From: Extensimonas sp963708545
GTDB taxonomy: Bacteria; Pseudomonadota; Gammaproteobacteria; Burkholderiales; Burkholderiaceae_C
Assembly (NCBI GenBank): GCA_963708545.1
Contig: CAVPUD010000060.1
Coordinates: forward strand, 1-64,000
DNA length: 64,000 nucleotides
Direction of reading: 5' to 3'
A program made the translations under genes and the position numbers. The notes beneath the pieces were generated by a model. That model did not search any database and was not told where the DNA came from. It worked only from the letters and a program-made list of their open reading frames with translations. This document shows positions 50,164 through 58,732 of the stretch, in pieces. How positions within the stretch are numbered: position 1 is the first letter of the stretch; each line of letters starts with the position of its first letter.

Positions 50164-51150
50164 ATGCCTTTCCAAACGCGCATCACCGACATGCTCGGCA
50201 TCGAACACCCCATCGTGCAAGGCGGTATGCAAAACGTCGGTGTGGCCGAGCTCGCGTCGGCTGTGTCCAACGCCGGCGGGCTCGGCATTTTGACGGCGCT
50301 GACGCAGCCCACACCGCAGGCGCTGCGCGAGGAGATCGCGCGTTGCCGCAGCATGACGGACAAGCCCTTCGGCGTGAACCTGACGGTGTTCCCGACGATC
50401 AACCCGCCCGACTACAAGGCCTACGTGCAGGCCATCCTCGACGGCGGCGTGCGCGTCGTCGAAACTGCGGGCACGCAGGCGGTGCGTGAGATATGGGAGA
50501 TGCTCAAGCCGCACGGCGTGCGCATCATCCACAAGTGCACCGCGGTGCGCCACGCGCTGTCGGCCGAAAAAGCCGGCTGCGACATCATCTCTATCGACGG
50601 CTTCGAGTGCGCGGGCCACCCGGGCGAGGACGACATTCCGGGCCTGATTTTGATCCCCTGCGCGGCCGACAAGGTGAAGATTCCGCTGCTTGCCTCGGGC
50701 GGCTTTGCCGACGGCCGCGGGCTCATCGCGGCGCTTGCGCTGGGCGCCGAGGGCATCAACATGGGCACGCGCTTTTGCGCCACGCAAGAGGCCAAAATCC
50801 ACCCGCGCGTCAAGCAGGCCTACCTCGAAAACGACGAACGCGGCAGCCTGCTCATTTTCCGCAGCCTCAAGAACACCGCGCGCGTGGGCCGCAGCCCCGT
50901 CTCCGAAGAGGTGGCGCGGCGCCTGAGCGAACCCGGTGCGAAGTTCGAGGACGTGCGCGAGCTCGTCTCGGGCAAGGCGGGCAAGGAGTTGCTGGAGACC
51001 GGAGACATTTCCAAGGGCGTGTTCTGGGCCGGCATGGTGCAGGGCCTGATCCACGACATCCCGACCTGCGCGGAGCTCGTCAGCCGCATCATCCGCGAAG
51101 CCGAAGAGGTCATGGACCGGCGCCTGGCGGGCTTTCGCCGCGCGGGCTGA
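50164..51150 (+). CDS. Nitronate monooxygenase-like FMN enzyme
   Basis: TIM-barrel flavoprotein of the 2-nitropropane dioxygenase family, 328 residues. PIVQGGMQNVGVAELASAVSNAGGLG, the catalytic-His region FECAGHPGEDD, and the FMN-phosphate sites LASGGFADGRG and GAEGINMGTRF are present. Enzymes of this family oxidise nitronates or act as NADH:quinone or trans-2-enoyl reductases. ATG 50164 is preceded by GGAGA. Confidence 0.9.
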   Translation: MPFQTRITDMLGIEHPIVQGGMQNVGVAELASAVSNAGGLGILTALTQPTPQALREEIARCRSMTDKPFGVNLTVFPTINPPDYKAYVQAILDGGVRVVETAGTQAVREIWEMLKPHGVRIIHKCTAVRHALSAEKAGCDIISIDGFECAGHPGEDDIPGLILIPCAADKVKIPLLASGGFADGRGLIAALALGAEGINMGTRFCATQEAKIHPRVKQAYLENDERGSLLIFRSLKNTARVGRSPVSEEVARRLSEPGAKFEDVRELVSGKAGKELLETGDISKGVFWAGMVQGLIHDIPTCAELVSRIIREAEEVMDRRLAGFRRAG

Positions 51151-51170
51151 GGCTGCTCCGGCAAGGGCGG

Positions 51171-51968
51171 CTATTGCACCAGCCCGAGCGCGCCGCCGTC
51201 TATGCGCAGGTTCTGGCCGTTGATGAAGGCGGCGCGCGTGCTCGCGACGAAGCACACCAGGTCGGCCACCTCCTCGCGCGTGGCGATGCGGCCCACGGGG
51301 TTGGGAAAGCGCTGCGCGACGATGCGCGCCTCTATGCTCGCCCAGTCGCCCTCCCCGTCCTCCCAGCCCGCGCGGCGCGCCTTGGCGTGGAAGGCGGCCT
51401 CGACTTCGGGCGTGCGGATGTAGCCCGGCGACACCGTGTTCACGGTGATGCCGGTGTTCGCAAGCTCCTGCGACAGCGTCACGGCGATGCTCGCGAGCGC
51501 GCTCTTGGCCGCGTAGTAGGCCGGGCGCAGCGGATTGGGCTGGGTCGAACCTATGGTGCCGAGCTGGATCACGCGCCCCCAGCCGCGGCTGCGCATCTGC
51601 GGCGTGAGCAGGCGGATCAGGCGCACCGCGCCCAGCAGGTTCTTCTGGTACATGTCGAGCCAGACGGCGGTCTCGGCCTCATCCCAGCGCGCGTCCGCGG
51701 CCGTGCCGTAGTTGTTCACCAGGATGTCCACGCGCCCCGCGGCAGCCAGCGCCTGCTGCGCCACCTGCGCGGCGCCCGCGTCGCTGCACAGATCGCCCCA
51801 GACGCTGTGCTGCACGCCCTGCACGCGCAGAGGCTCGGCGCTGCCTTGCGCAAAGCCATGCGCGATCACGGTCGCGCCTTCTTCGGCGAGGCGCTGCGCG
51901 ATCACGCTGCCGGTGCCGCGCTCGCTGCCCGTGACCAGCGCCACCTTGCCCTGGAGCCCGAGGTCCAT
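51171..51968 (-). CDS. Short-chain dehydrogenase/reductase
   Basis: NAD(P)-dependent oxidoreductase of 265 residues. Cofactor motif VTGSERGTG (TGxxxGxG), NNYG (NNAG variant), catalytic Ser (QLGTIGST) and YYAAKSA (YxxxK), then the SPGYIRT loop. An insert of about 20 residues (AKARRAGWEDGEGDWAS) lies in the substrate loop. Closest in form to FabG-like reductases; substrate unknown. Convergent with the preceding flavoprotein gene. Confidence 0.9.
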   Translation of the reverse strand: MDLGLQGKVALVTGSERGTGSVIAQRLAEEGATVIAHGFAQGSAEPLRVQGVQHSVWGDLCSDAGAAQVAQQALAAAGRVDILVNNYGTAADARWDEAETAVWLDMYQKNLLGAVRLIRLLTPQMRSRGWGRVIQLGTIGSTQPNPLRPAYYAAKSALASIAVTLSQELANTGITVNTVSPGYIRTPEVEAAFHAKARRAGWEDGEGDWASIEARIVAQRFPNPVGRIATREEVADLVCFVASTRAAFINGQNLRIDGGALGLVQ

Positions 51969-52004
51969 GCTTGTCTCCTGTGCCGTGCGCTTGCGGCGCC
52001 CACC

Positions 52005-52090
52005 AAAAATGCTATGTTAAATATAGCTTCTTATGCTTGATGGACGGGCACAAATGCCCATTTTTGCCTTTGAAGTCTATAGTTCAGCGG
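52005..52090. repeat. Dispersed intergenic repeat, copy 6
   Basis: Contains ATATAGCTTCTTATGCTTGATG followed by GGGCACAAATGCCC (a perfect hairpin) and ATTTTTGCC. Related to the 25155-25230 copy. It lies between the SDR gene and the enoyl-CoA hydratase gene and may end the latter's transcript. Confidence 0.55.
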
Positions 52091-52863
52091 TTCTTGAACT
52101 CGGGCTTGCGCTTGTTCAGGAAGGCGTCCATGCCTTCCTTCTGGTCTTCGGTGGCGAACAGGCCGTGGAACAGGCGGCGCTCGAACATCAGGCCGTCGCT
52201 GAGCGAGCTTTCAAACGCGCGGTTCACGGATTCCTTGGCGGCCATGGCGGCGACTTGCGAGAGGTCGGCGACGATGAGTGCCGCGCCCAGCGCTTCTTCC
52301 ATCAGCTTGTCCAGCGGCACGACGCGGCTCACCAAGCCTGCGCGCTCGGCCTCGGTGGCATCCATCATGCGGCCCGTGAGCACCATGTCCATGGTCTTGG
52401 ACTTGCCCACGGCGCGCGGCAGGCGCTGCGTGCCGCCCGCACCGGGAATCACGCCGAGCTTGATCTCGGGCTGGCCGAACTTGGCGTTGTCGGCCGCGAT
52501 GATGAAGTCGCACATCATCGCGAGCTCGCAGCCGCCGCCGAGCGCAAAGCCGCTCACCGCGCCGATCACGGGCTTGCGCACGCTGCGGATGGTTTCCCAG
52601 TTGCGTGTGATGAAGTCGCCCTTGTAGGCATCGACGAAGCTGTATTTGGCCATGCTGGGGATGTCGGCGCCCGCGGCAAAGGCTTTTTCGCTGCCCGTGA
52701 GGATGATGCAGCCGATTTTGTCGTCCGCGTCGAAGGCCTTGAGCGCGTGGCCCAGCTCGTCCATGAGCTGGTCGCTGAGCGCGTTGAGCTGTTTGGGGCG
52801 GTTCAGCGCGATGATGCCGACCTTGTCGGCCTCGGTGCGCACGAGGAGGGTTTCGTAGTTCAT
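52084..52863 (-). CDS. Enoyl-CoA hydratase (crotonase family)
   Basis: Hydrates trans-2-enoyl-CoA in beta-oxidation. 259 residues. The oxyanion segments AFAAGADIPSMA and VSGFALGGGCELAMMCD are conserved, and the two catalytic glutamates are in GGGCELAM and PEIKLGVIPGAGG. ATG 52863 with AAAGGAGT at good distance; the open frame upstream runs through the peptidase gene and is ignored. Strong coding signal throughout. Confidence 0.95.
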   Translation of the reverse strand: MNYETLLVRTEADKVGIIALNRPKQLNALSDQLMDELGHALKAFDADDKIGCIILTGSEKAFAAGADIPSMAKYSFVDAYKGDFITRNWETIRSVRKPVIGAVSGFALGGGCELAMMCDFIIAADNAKFGQPEIKLGVIPGAGGTQRLPRAVGKSKTMDMVLTGRMMDATEAERAGLVSRVVPLDKLMEEALGAALIVADLSQVAAMAAKESVNRAFESSLSDGLMFERRLFHGLFATEDQKEGMDAFLNKRKPEFKNR

Positions 52864-52925
52864 GGGGACTCCTTTGTGTTCCGGGAAAGAGGGAAGAAAG
52901 GGACGAGGAAGATGGTCACGCCCAA

Positions 52926-54791
52926 CTATAGCGGCGGCGCGTCGAGCCAGCGCCCTAGCGCCGCACCGTCGGCCACGCTGAGGCGGAAGGTGTCGGGTGG
53001 CACGCCTGCGCCGCTGCCAGCACCTTCGGGCAGCGCCAGCGGCAGGCGCAGCAGGCGCCCGTCGCGCGCGACCAGGGCCGTGAGCTCGCGCGCGGCGCCG
53101 GCCAGCAGCGGCAGCTCGTCCAGCCGCGCGAGGCGCCAGCCCTGGCCCGCCGCCTCCACGCCCAGCCATTCGTCACCCGCCGCCATGCCCGCCCGCTCGG
53201 CCGCGCCGTGGCGCAGCACGGTCTTGATGTGCACGCTATGGTTTTCATTGATACGCAGGCCCAGGCGCTGGGCGATCTGGGGCGTTTCGGCCTGCATGCG
53301 CACGCCGTGCGCGGCGAGCAGTTCGGCCAGCGGCAGCTCGTCGGTGCCGTGCACCCAGGCGTCGAGCTCGGGCGCGAACGAGCGCCCGCCGAGCTCGGCG
53401 AGCACCGCGCGCAGGTCTTCCTCGCGCATGGGGCCGCCCGCGCAGCGCTGCCACAGCGCGCGCAGCACGGCGTCTAGCGTGCTGCGGCCTTCGCGGCGCA
53501 GCGTGAGGTCCAGGCACAGCGCCACGAGCGCGCCCTTGGTGTAGTAGCTCACCGTGGCGTTGGGCGTGTTCTCGTCGGGGCGGTAATACTTGACCCAGGC
53601 GTCGAAGCTCGCCTGCGCCACGCTCTGCACACAGCGCCCTGGCGCCTGCGTCACTTGGTGGATGGTTTGCGTGAGCTGCTTGAGGTAGGCCGCGTCGTCG
53701 ATCAGGCCCGCGCGGCGCAGCAGCAGCTCGTCGTAATAGCTCGTGAAGCCCTCGAAGAACCACAGCAGTTCGGTGTAGTTCTCGCGGTCGTAGTCGTAGC
53801 GCGCAAACTCCGCGGGGCGCAGGCGCTTGACGTTCCAGGTGTGGAAGTATTCGTGGCTGATGAGGCCCAAAAGGCGCGTGTAGTCCTCGCCGGGCTTGGC
53901 GGCCTGGTCGGCCTGGGTGGCCGGCGCGGCCAGGGCGTCGCTGCGGCGCGGCAGCTCGCGCCGCTTGCACACCAGCGCGGTGCTGTGGCGGTGCTCCAGC
54001 CCGCCGTAGCCCTCGTGCATGGCGTGCAGCATGAAGAGGTAGTGCGCATGCGGCGGCGCGGCGTCGCCGTGCCACAGGCGGATCGCCGCTGCGCAGATTT
54101 TTTGCGTGTCGGCCAACAGGCGTTCGCCGTCGAACGAGGGCGCGGCGCCGCTCACCACGAAGCGGTGCGGCACGCCGCAGGCAGTGAATGCACCGCTCCA
54201 GAAATTGCCCATTTCCACCGGGCTGTCCACAAGCTCGTCGTAGTCGGCCGCGCGGTACACGCCAAAGCCTGCGGCATCGACCTGCACCGCGGTGAGCGCC
54301 GTGGCCAGGCACCAGTCGGGCGGGGCGGCCGCGCGCTGCACCTCGAGCGTGTGCGCCGCCGCCTCCTGCCCCACGACGCGCAGGCACAGGCTGGTGCCGT
54401 TGAAAAAGCCGCGCGCCGCGTCCAGCCAAGCCGCGCGCACCGACGGATCGTAGGCGCAGACCTCATAGCGCAGCGTGAGCGGCGCGCCGCTGCGGCACGC
54501 GGCGCGCCAGCGGTGCTTGTCGAGCTGCGTGAGCGGCACGGGCGCGTCGCCCTGCTGCGCCTGCAGACGCTGCAGGTTCTTGGAAAACTCGCGCACCAGA
54601 TAGCTGCCCGGGATCCACACCGGCAGCGCGAATTCCTGCGCCGCCTGCGGCGCGGCCACGGTGAGCGTGACCGCGAACAGGTGCGCGTGCAGGTCGGCTG
54701 GCGCAATGCAGTAGTGGACGGCGGCGCTGGCGGCGTTGGTGCCGGGAGCAGCGGGAGCAGTAGCGGTGGGTATGTCGGGCATCTCGGGCAT
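52926..54791 (-). CDS. M61-family PDZ metallopeptidase (glycyl aminopeptidase-like)
   Basis: Large zinc peptidase of 621 residues. The gluzincin motif HEYFH is at 313-317, with the third ligand probably Glu347 in WFFEGFTSYYDE; the GYGGLEHRHS segment lies just before, as in M1/M61 enzymes. A PDZ domain (about 510-600, VLRHGAAERAGMAAGDEWLGVE) ends the protein. Unlike some relatives there is no clear signal peptide. It starts 16 bp after the dsbC stop on the same strand. Confidence 0.9.
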   Translation of the reverse strand: MPEMPDIPTATAPAAPGTNAASAAVHYCIAPADLHAHLFAVTLTVAAPQAAQEFALPVWIPGSYLVREFSKNLQRLQAQQGDAPVPLTQLDKHRWRAACRSGAPLTLRYEVCAYDPSVRAAWLDAARGFFNGTSLCLRVVGQEAAAHTLEVQRAAAPPDWCLATALTAVQVDAAGFGVYRAADYDELVDSPVEMGNFWSGAFTACGVPHRFVVSGAAPSFDGERLLADTQKICAAAIRLWHGDAAPPHAHYLFMLHAMHEGYGGLEHRHSTALVCKRRELPRRSDALAAPATQADQAAKPGEDYTRLLGLISHEYFHTWNVKRLRPAEFARYDYDRENYTELLWFFEGFTSYYDELLLRRAGLIDDAAYLKQLTQTIHQVTQAPGRCVQSVAQASFDAWVKYYRPDENTPNATVSYYTKGALVALCLDLTLRREGRSTLDAVLRALWQRCAGGPMREEDLRAVLAELGGRSFAPELDAWVHGTDELPLAELLAAHGVRMQAETPQIAQRLGLRINENHSVHIKTVLRHGAAERAGMAAGDEWLGVEAAGQGWRLARLDELPLLAGAARELTALVARDGRLLRLPLALPEGAGSGAGVPPDTFRLSVADGAALGRWLDAPPL

Positions 54792-54806
54792 GTGCGCGGG
54801 GCAGAC

Positions 54807-55527
54807 TCAGCGGGTGATGGCAGGGGGTTCCGCCAGGCGCTTTTCTAGCTCGGCCACGCCGATGGCGCCGGGCACGCGCGCGCCGTTGGCAAAGATCAGC
54901 GTGGGTGTGCCGGTGATCTTGTATTTGCGCCCGAATGCGAGGTTGCGCTGCAGTGCGCTGGTGTCGCAGCTCGCCGCGGGGGCGGGTTTGTCGCGCAGCA
55001 TCTGGTCCAGCCAGGCCGCGGCGCGATCCTTGGCGCACCAGAATGTTGCGCGATTTTTCGGCTGAGTCGGGGCTCAGGATGGGGTAGAGGAACAGATACG
55101 CCGTGACGTTGTCCACGCCCTGCAGGTCACGCTCGAAGCGCTTGCAGTAGCCGCAGTTCGGGTCTGCGAACACCGCGAGCTTGCGCTTGCCATTGCCGCG
55201 CACGATGGGGATCGCGTCCTTGATCGGCAGCGCGGCAAAGTCCACCGCCGTGAGCTGGCGGATGCGGTCTTCGGTGAGGTTGCGCCGCGCCTGCGTGTCG
55301 ATGAGCTCGCCCTGGATCAGGTAGTTGCCCTTGGCGTCGCTGTAAAACAGGTCGGTGCCCACGCGCACCTCGTACAGCCCCGGCATGGGCGTGGCGCGCA
55401 CTTCGTCGATTTTTTCGAGCTGCGGAATGCGCTCGGCCAGGTTTTTGCGGATCGTCGCTTCCTGGGCCTGGGCCGCGAAGCTCAGGGCCAGCGCGGCGCC
55501 GGCCAGCAAGGCAGAAAAAGGGTGCAT
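54807..55527 (-). pseudogene. dsbC: Thiol:disulfide interchange protein DsbC, single-base frameshift
   Basis: Periplasmic disulfide isomerase/reductase. A signal peptide (ALALSFAAQAQ), the dimerisation domain and the CGYC active site (Cys125, Cys128) are read in one frame to about residue 162 (SPDSAEKSRNI). The rest of the thioredoxin fold (WCAKDRAAAWLDQ, SCDTSALQRN, YKITGTPTLIFANGARVPG) continues in the next frame to the stop at 54807. The break is at 55041-55044, where AACATTCTGG replaces an expected AACATCTGG; the span of 721 bp is one more than a multiple of three. The uncorrected product would run into an unrelated frame. Either a true pseudogene or a sequencing error. Confidence 0.88.
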
Positions 55528-55563
55528 GGTGGGGATTCGCGGAAGTATTGAAATAGGAGCTAT

Positions 55564-56718
55564 TCAGGCAGACTGCACGGCGCCTATGGCCTGTTTTGCC
55601 ACCAAAGCCTTGAGCGGGCCGCTGTGCTCGAAGCCGCGCAGCCCCAGGTTGCGCAGCAGCTGCACGGGAGCTTCACGGCGCGCAAACAGCTGCTGCAGGC
55701 CGTCGGTGGCGAGCAGCATGGGCAGCAGGGCGGCCTTGCGCTCGCGCTCGTAGCGGCGAAGCAGGCGCAAGTCGCCCACGCTGCGCCAGTAGTCGCGCTC
55801 GTGCAGCACGCGCGCGAGCGCCTGCACGTCGCCCAGGCCAAGGTTCAGCCCGTGGCCCGACAAGGGGTGCACGTTGTGCGCGGCGTCGCCCGCGAGCACC
55901 CAGCTGCGCGCGCCGGCCGCGGGGGATGCCGCCGCATCGGGCATGGAGCCGCACCACTGGCGCGCCTGCGCGAGCTGCAGCGGCCAGGCCACGCGCTCGC
56001 CACGCAGTTGCAGCGCGCCCAGTGCGCCCTGGCTGGCCGTTTCGAGCTGTTGCACGAAGTCCTCGGGCGCGAGCGCGAGCAGCTGCGGCGCCAACTCTTG
56101 CGGCACCGACCACACCACCGCCACGGCGTGCCCGTGCGCGCCTTCGAGCGGCAAAAAGGCCAGGATGCTGCCGTCGGGCAAAAACCATTGCAGCGCGGTC
56201 TGCGCGTGCGGGTGCTCGCAGTGCAGCCGCGTGGCGATCGCGTGCTGCCCGTAGGGCGTGACCTCGAACTCCACACCGAACTCCGCGCGCGTGCGGCTCG
56301 CGCGGCCTTCGCAGACCACGGTGAGCGCCGCGGGCTGGGGCTCGGCCAGCACCTCGACCTGCGGCTGGTAGCGCACGGCCTCGGCCAGGCGCGCCTCGAG
56401 CGCGGGCACGTCGACGATCCAGGTCAGCGCCTCGGCGCCGAGTTCGGCGGCGTCGAAATGCAGCTGCGCACCCTGGTCGCCATAGACTTGCATGCACGTG
56501 ACGGCGGTCGCGTGCTCTGTGTCGGGCCAGGCGCGCACGCCTTCGAGCAACTGCCGCGCCGCCGCGTTCAGTGCATAAGCACGCACGTCGGGCGCAGCGC
56601 CTTCGGGTGGCGGCGCCGCGACCAGCGCCACGCGCAACCGCTCGCGCGCGAGCAACAAAGCCAGGGTACGCCCCACGATCCCGGCCCCACGGATACAAAT
56701 GTCATAGGTTTGCGCCAT
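55564..56718 (-). CDS. UbiH/UbiF-family FAD-dependent monooxygenase
   Basis: Flavoprotein hydroxylase of the ubiquinone-ring (UbiH/VisC) group, 384 residues. ADP-binding GAGIVGRTLALLLA at the N-terminus, and the FAD/ribityl motif LAGDAAHNVHPLSGHGLNLGLGD. ATG 56718 gives MAQTYDICIRGAG; an alternative ATG is three codons earlier. It precedes dsbC by 36 bp on the same strand (one transcript). Likely acts in ubiquinone synthesis, with position on the ring undetermined. Confidence 0.88.
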   Translation of the reverse strand: MAQTYDICIRGAGIVGRTLALLLARERLRVALVAAPPPEGAAPDVRAYALNAAARQLLEGVRAWPDTEHATAVTCMQVYGDQGAQLHFDAAELGAEALTWIVDVPALEARLAEAVRYQPQVEVLAEPQPAALTVVCEGRASRTRAEFGVEFEVTPYGQHAIATRLHCEHPHAQTALQWFLPDGSILAFLPLEGAHGHAVAVVWSVPQELAPQLLALAPEDFVQQLETASQGALGALQLRGERVAWPLQLAQARQWCGSMPDAAASPAAGARSWVLAGDAAHNVHPLSGHGLNLGLGDVQALARVLHERDYWRSVGDLRLLRRYERERKAALLPMLLATDGLQQLFARREAPVQLLRNLGLRGFEHSGPLKALVAKQAIGAVQSA

Positions 56719-56876
56719 GGCCGGCATTGTAGGAGCGCGCTTCGTACCCACGTTGCGCGCAGGCAGCACGCAAACTTGGTACGAGCCGAAGTTCAGCCCC
56801 GGTTGTCCATCCAAGTTGTTCAAAAGGCCGCCTCGTAAAATCAAACGTTCATCTTGCGAACCCAGAAAGCCCTGTC

Positions 56877-57971
56877 ATGAGCCTCCAATGCGGCATCGTG
56901 GGCCTGCCCAACGTGGGCAAGTCCACCCTCTTCAACGCCCTCACCAAGGCCGGCATCGCCGCCGAAAACTATCCTTTTTGTACCATCGAGCCCAATACCG
57001 GCGTGGTCGAAGTGCCCGATCCGCGCCTGCAGCAATTGGCCGAGATCATCCACCCCGAGCGCGTCGTGCCGGCCATCGTCGAGTTCGTGGACATTGCGGG
57101 CCTCGTCGCCGGCGCGAGCCAGGGCGAGGGCCTGGGCAACCAGTTCCTCGCGCACATCCGCGAGACCGACGCCATCATCAACGTGGTGCGTTGCTTCGAA
57201 GACCCGAACGTGATCCACGTGGCCGGCAAGGTCGATCCGATCGCCGACATCGAAGTGATCCAGACCGAGCTGTGCCTGGCCGACCTCGGCACCGTCGAAA
57301 AAGCCCTGCAGCGCAGCACCAAGGCCGCCAAGAGCGGCAACGACAAGGAAGCCGCGGCCCTGGTGCAGCTGCTCACCAAGGTGCAGGCCACGCTCGACGA
57401 GGGCCAGCCCGTGCGCACGCTCGCGCTCAGCGATGCCGAGCGCGCCCTGCTCAAGCCCCTGTGCCTGATCACCGCCAAGCCGGCGATGTTCGTAGGCAAC
57501 GTCAGCGAAGACGGCTTCGAGAACAACCCGCTGCTCGAGCGCCTCAAGGACTACGCCGCGCGCCAGAACGCCCCCGTGGTGGCCATCTGCGCCAAGATCG
57601 AGGCCGAACTCGCCGAAATGGACGAGGCCGACCGGCTCGAATTCCTCAAGGAGCTGGGCCAGGACGAACCCGGCCTGAACCGCCTGATCCGCGCCGCCTA
57701 CCAGCTGCTGGGCCTGCAGACCTACTTCACCGCCGGCGTCAAGGAAGTGCGCGCCTGGACCATCCACATCGGCGACACCGCCCCCAAAGCCGCCGGCGTG
57801 ATCCACGGCGACTTCGAGCGCGGCTTCATCCGCGCCCAGACCATCGCCTTCGACGACTTCATCGCCTACAAGGGGGAACAGGGCGCGAAAGAAGCCGGCA
57901 AGATGCGCGCCGAGGGCAAGGATTACGTGGTCAAGGATGGGGATGTGATGAACTTTTTGTTCAACGTCTGA
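56877..57971 (+). CDS. ychF: Redox-regulated ATPase/GTPase YchF (Obg family)
   Basis: Universally conserved P-loop nucleotidase that binds ribosomes and 70S-associated factors; prefers ATP. 364 residues with G1 GLPNVGKST (9-17), G3 DIAGLVAGASQG, a helical coiled-coil insert, and the C-terminal TGS domain (LQTYFTAGVKEVRAWTI...GDFERGFIRAQTI...YVVKDGDVMNFLFNV). The nucleotide-specificity motif is NVSED (not NKxD), as in YchF. Divergent from the UbiH-like gene. Confidence 0.97.
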   Translation: MSLQCGIVGLPNVGKSTLFNALTKAGIAAENYPFCTIEPNTGVVEVPDPRLQQLAEIIHPERVVPAIVEFVDIAGLVAGASQGEGLGNQFLAHIRETDAIINVVRCFEDPNVIHVAGKVDPIADIEVIQTELCLADLGTVEKALQRSTKAAKSGNDKEAAALVQLLTKVQATLDEGQPVRTLALSDAERALLKPLCLITAKPAMFVGNVSEDGFENNPLLERLKDYAARQNAPVVAICAKIEAELAEMDEADRLEFLKELGQDEPGLNRLIRAAYQLLGLQTYFTAGVKEVRAWTIHIGDTAPKAAGVIHGDFERGFIRAQTIAFDDFIAYKGEQGAKEAGKMRAEGKDYVVKDGDVMNFLFNV

Positions 57972-58026
57972 CCGCAGCCTGCAAGCTGACGAGCGGCCTC
58001 AGTGCTGGCCAGCGCAGTGGCGTAGC

Positions 58027-58058
58027 GGCGGTAGTGCGGAGGGGCGGTAGTGCGGAGG
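58027..58058. repeat. Perfect 16-bp tandem duplication upstream of ssb
   Basis: GGCGGTAGTGCGGAGG occurs twice in direct tandem in the 198-bp gap between ychF and ssb. No dyad or known regulatory site is evident; probably replication slippage. Confidence 0.8.
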
Positions 58059-58169
58059 GGCAGGCGGTCGTTTGAGCGGGCTGTTTCGGATGCAGGCAAA
58101 AATTCGCGTTGCGGCACAATCGGGCGCTCGGCGCGCATGCGCGTCCGCCTCATATCAAGGTAAAGCAAC

Positions 58170-58697
58170 ATGGCATCCGTGAACAAAGTCATCCTCGTCG
58201 GCAACCTGGGCCGCGACCCCGAAATGCGCTCCTTTCCGAACGGCGATCAGCTGGCCAACGTCACCATCGCCACGACGGACAAGTGGCGCGACAAGCAAAG
58301 TGGCGAAATGCGTGAAGCCACTGAGTGGCACCGCGTGGTCTTCACCGGGCGCCTGGCCGAAGTCGTGGGTCAATACCTGCGCAAAGGCTCGCAGGTCTAT
58401 GTGGAAGGCTCCTTGCGCACGCGCAAATGGACGGATCAGTCGGGCGTGGAGCGCTACAGCACCGAGATCCGCGCCGACCAGATGCAAATGCTGGGCAGCC
58501 GCCAGGGCATGGGCGGCCAGGGTGCCTCGCAGGGCGGCTACGACGAAGGCGGCAGCTACGACGCTGCACCGCGCCGCGCCAGCCCACCGCCAGCCCGCCC
58601 GGCAGCGCGCCCCGCGGCCCCCGCACCCGCTGCAGCGTCGCCCGTCGCGCCCGCCTCGTCGGGCTTCGATGACATGGACGACGACATTCCGTTCTGA
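58170..58697 (+). CDS. ssb: Single-stranded DNA-binding protein
   Basis: Homotetrameric OB-fold protein that coats ssDNA in replication and repair. 175 residues: OB domain (about 1-110) with VILVGNLGRDPEMR, WHRVVFTGRLAEV and SQVYVEGSLRTRKW, then a Gly/Ala/Pro-rich linker and the acidic tip DDMDDDIPF that recruits partner proteins. AAGGTAAAG lies before the ATG. Confidence 0.97.
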   Translation: MASVNKVILVGNLGRDPEMRSFPNGDQLANVTIATTDKWRDKQSGEMREATEWHRVVFTGRLAEVVGQYLRKGSQVYVEGSLRTRKWTDQSGVERYSTEIRADQMQMLGSRQGMGGQGASQGGYDEGGSYDAAPRRASPPPARPAARPAAPAPAAASPVAPASSGFDDMDDDIPF

Positions 58698-58732
58698 ATG
58701 CCTGAAAACTGCGGGCGAGCCGCCGCGCCGGT

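Noticed and set aside
52864..53169. N-terminal extension of the enoyl-CoA hydratase
   Set aside because: The open frame lies antiphase within the M61 peptidase gene; a strong AAAGGAGT precedes ATG 52863.
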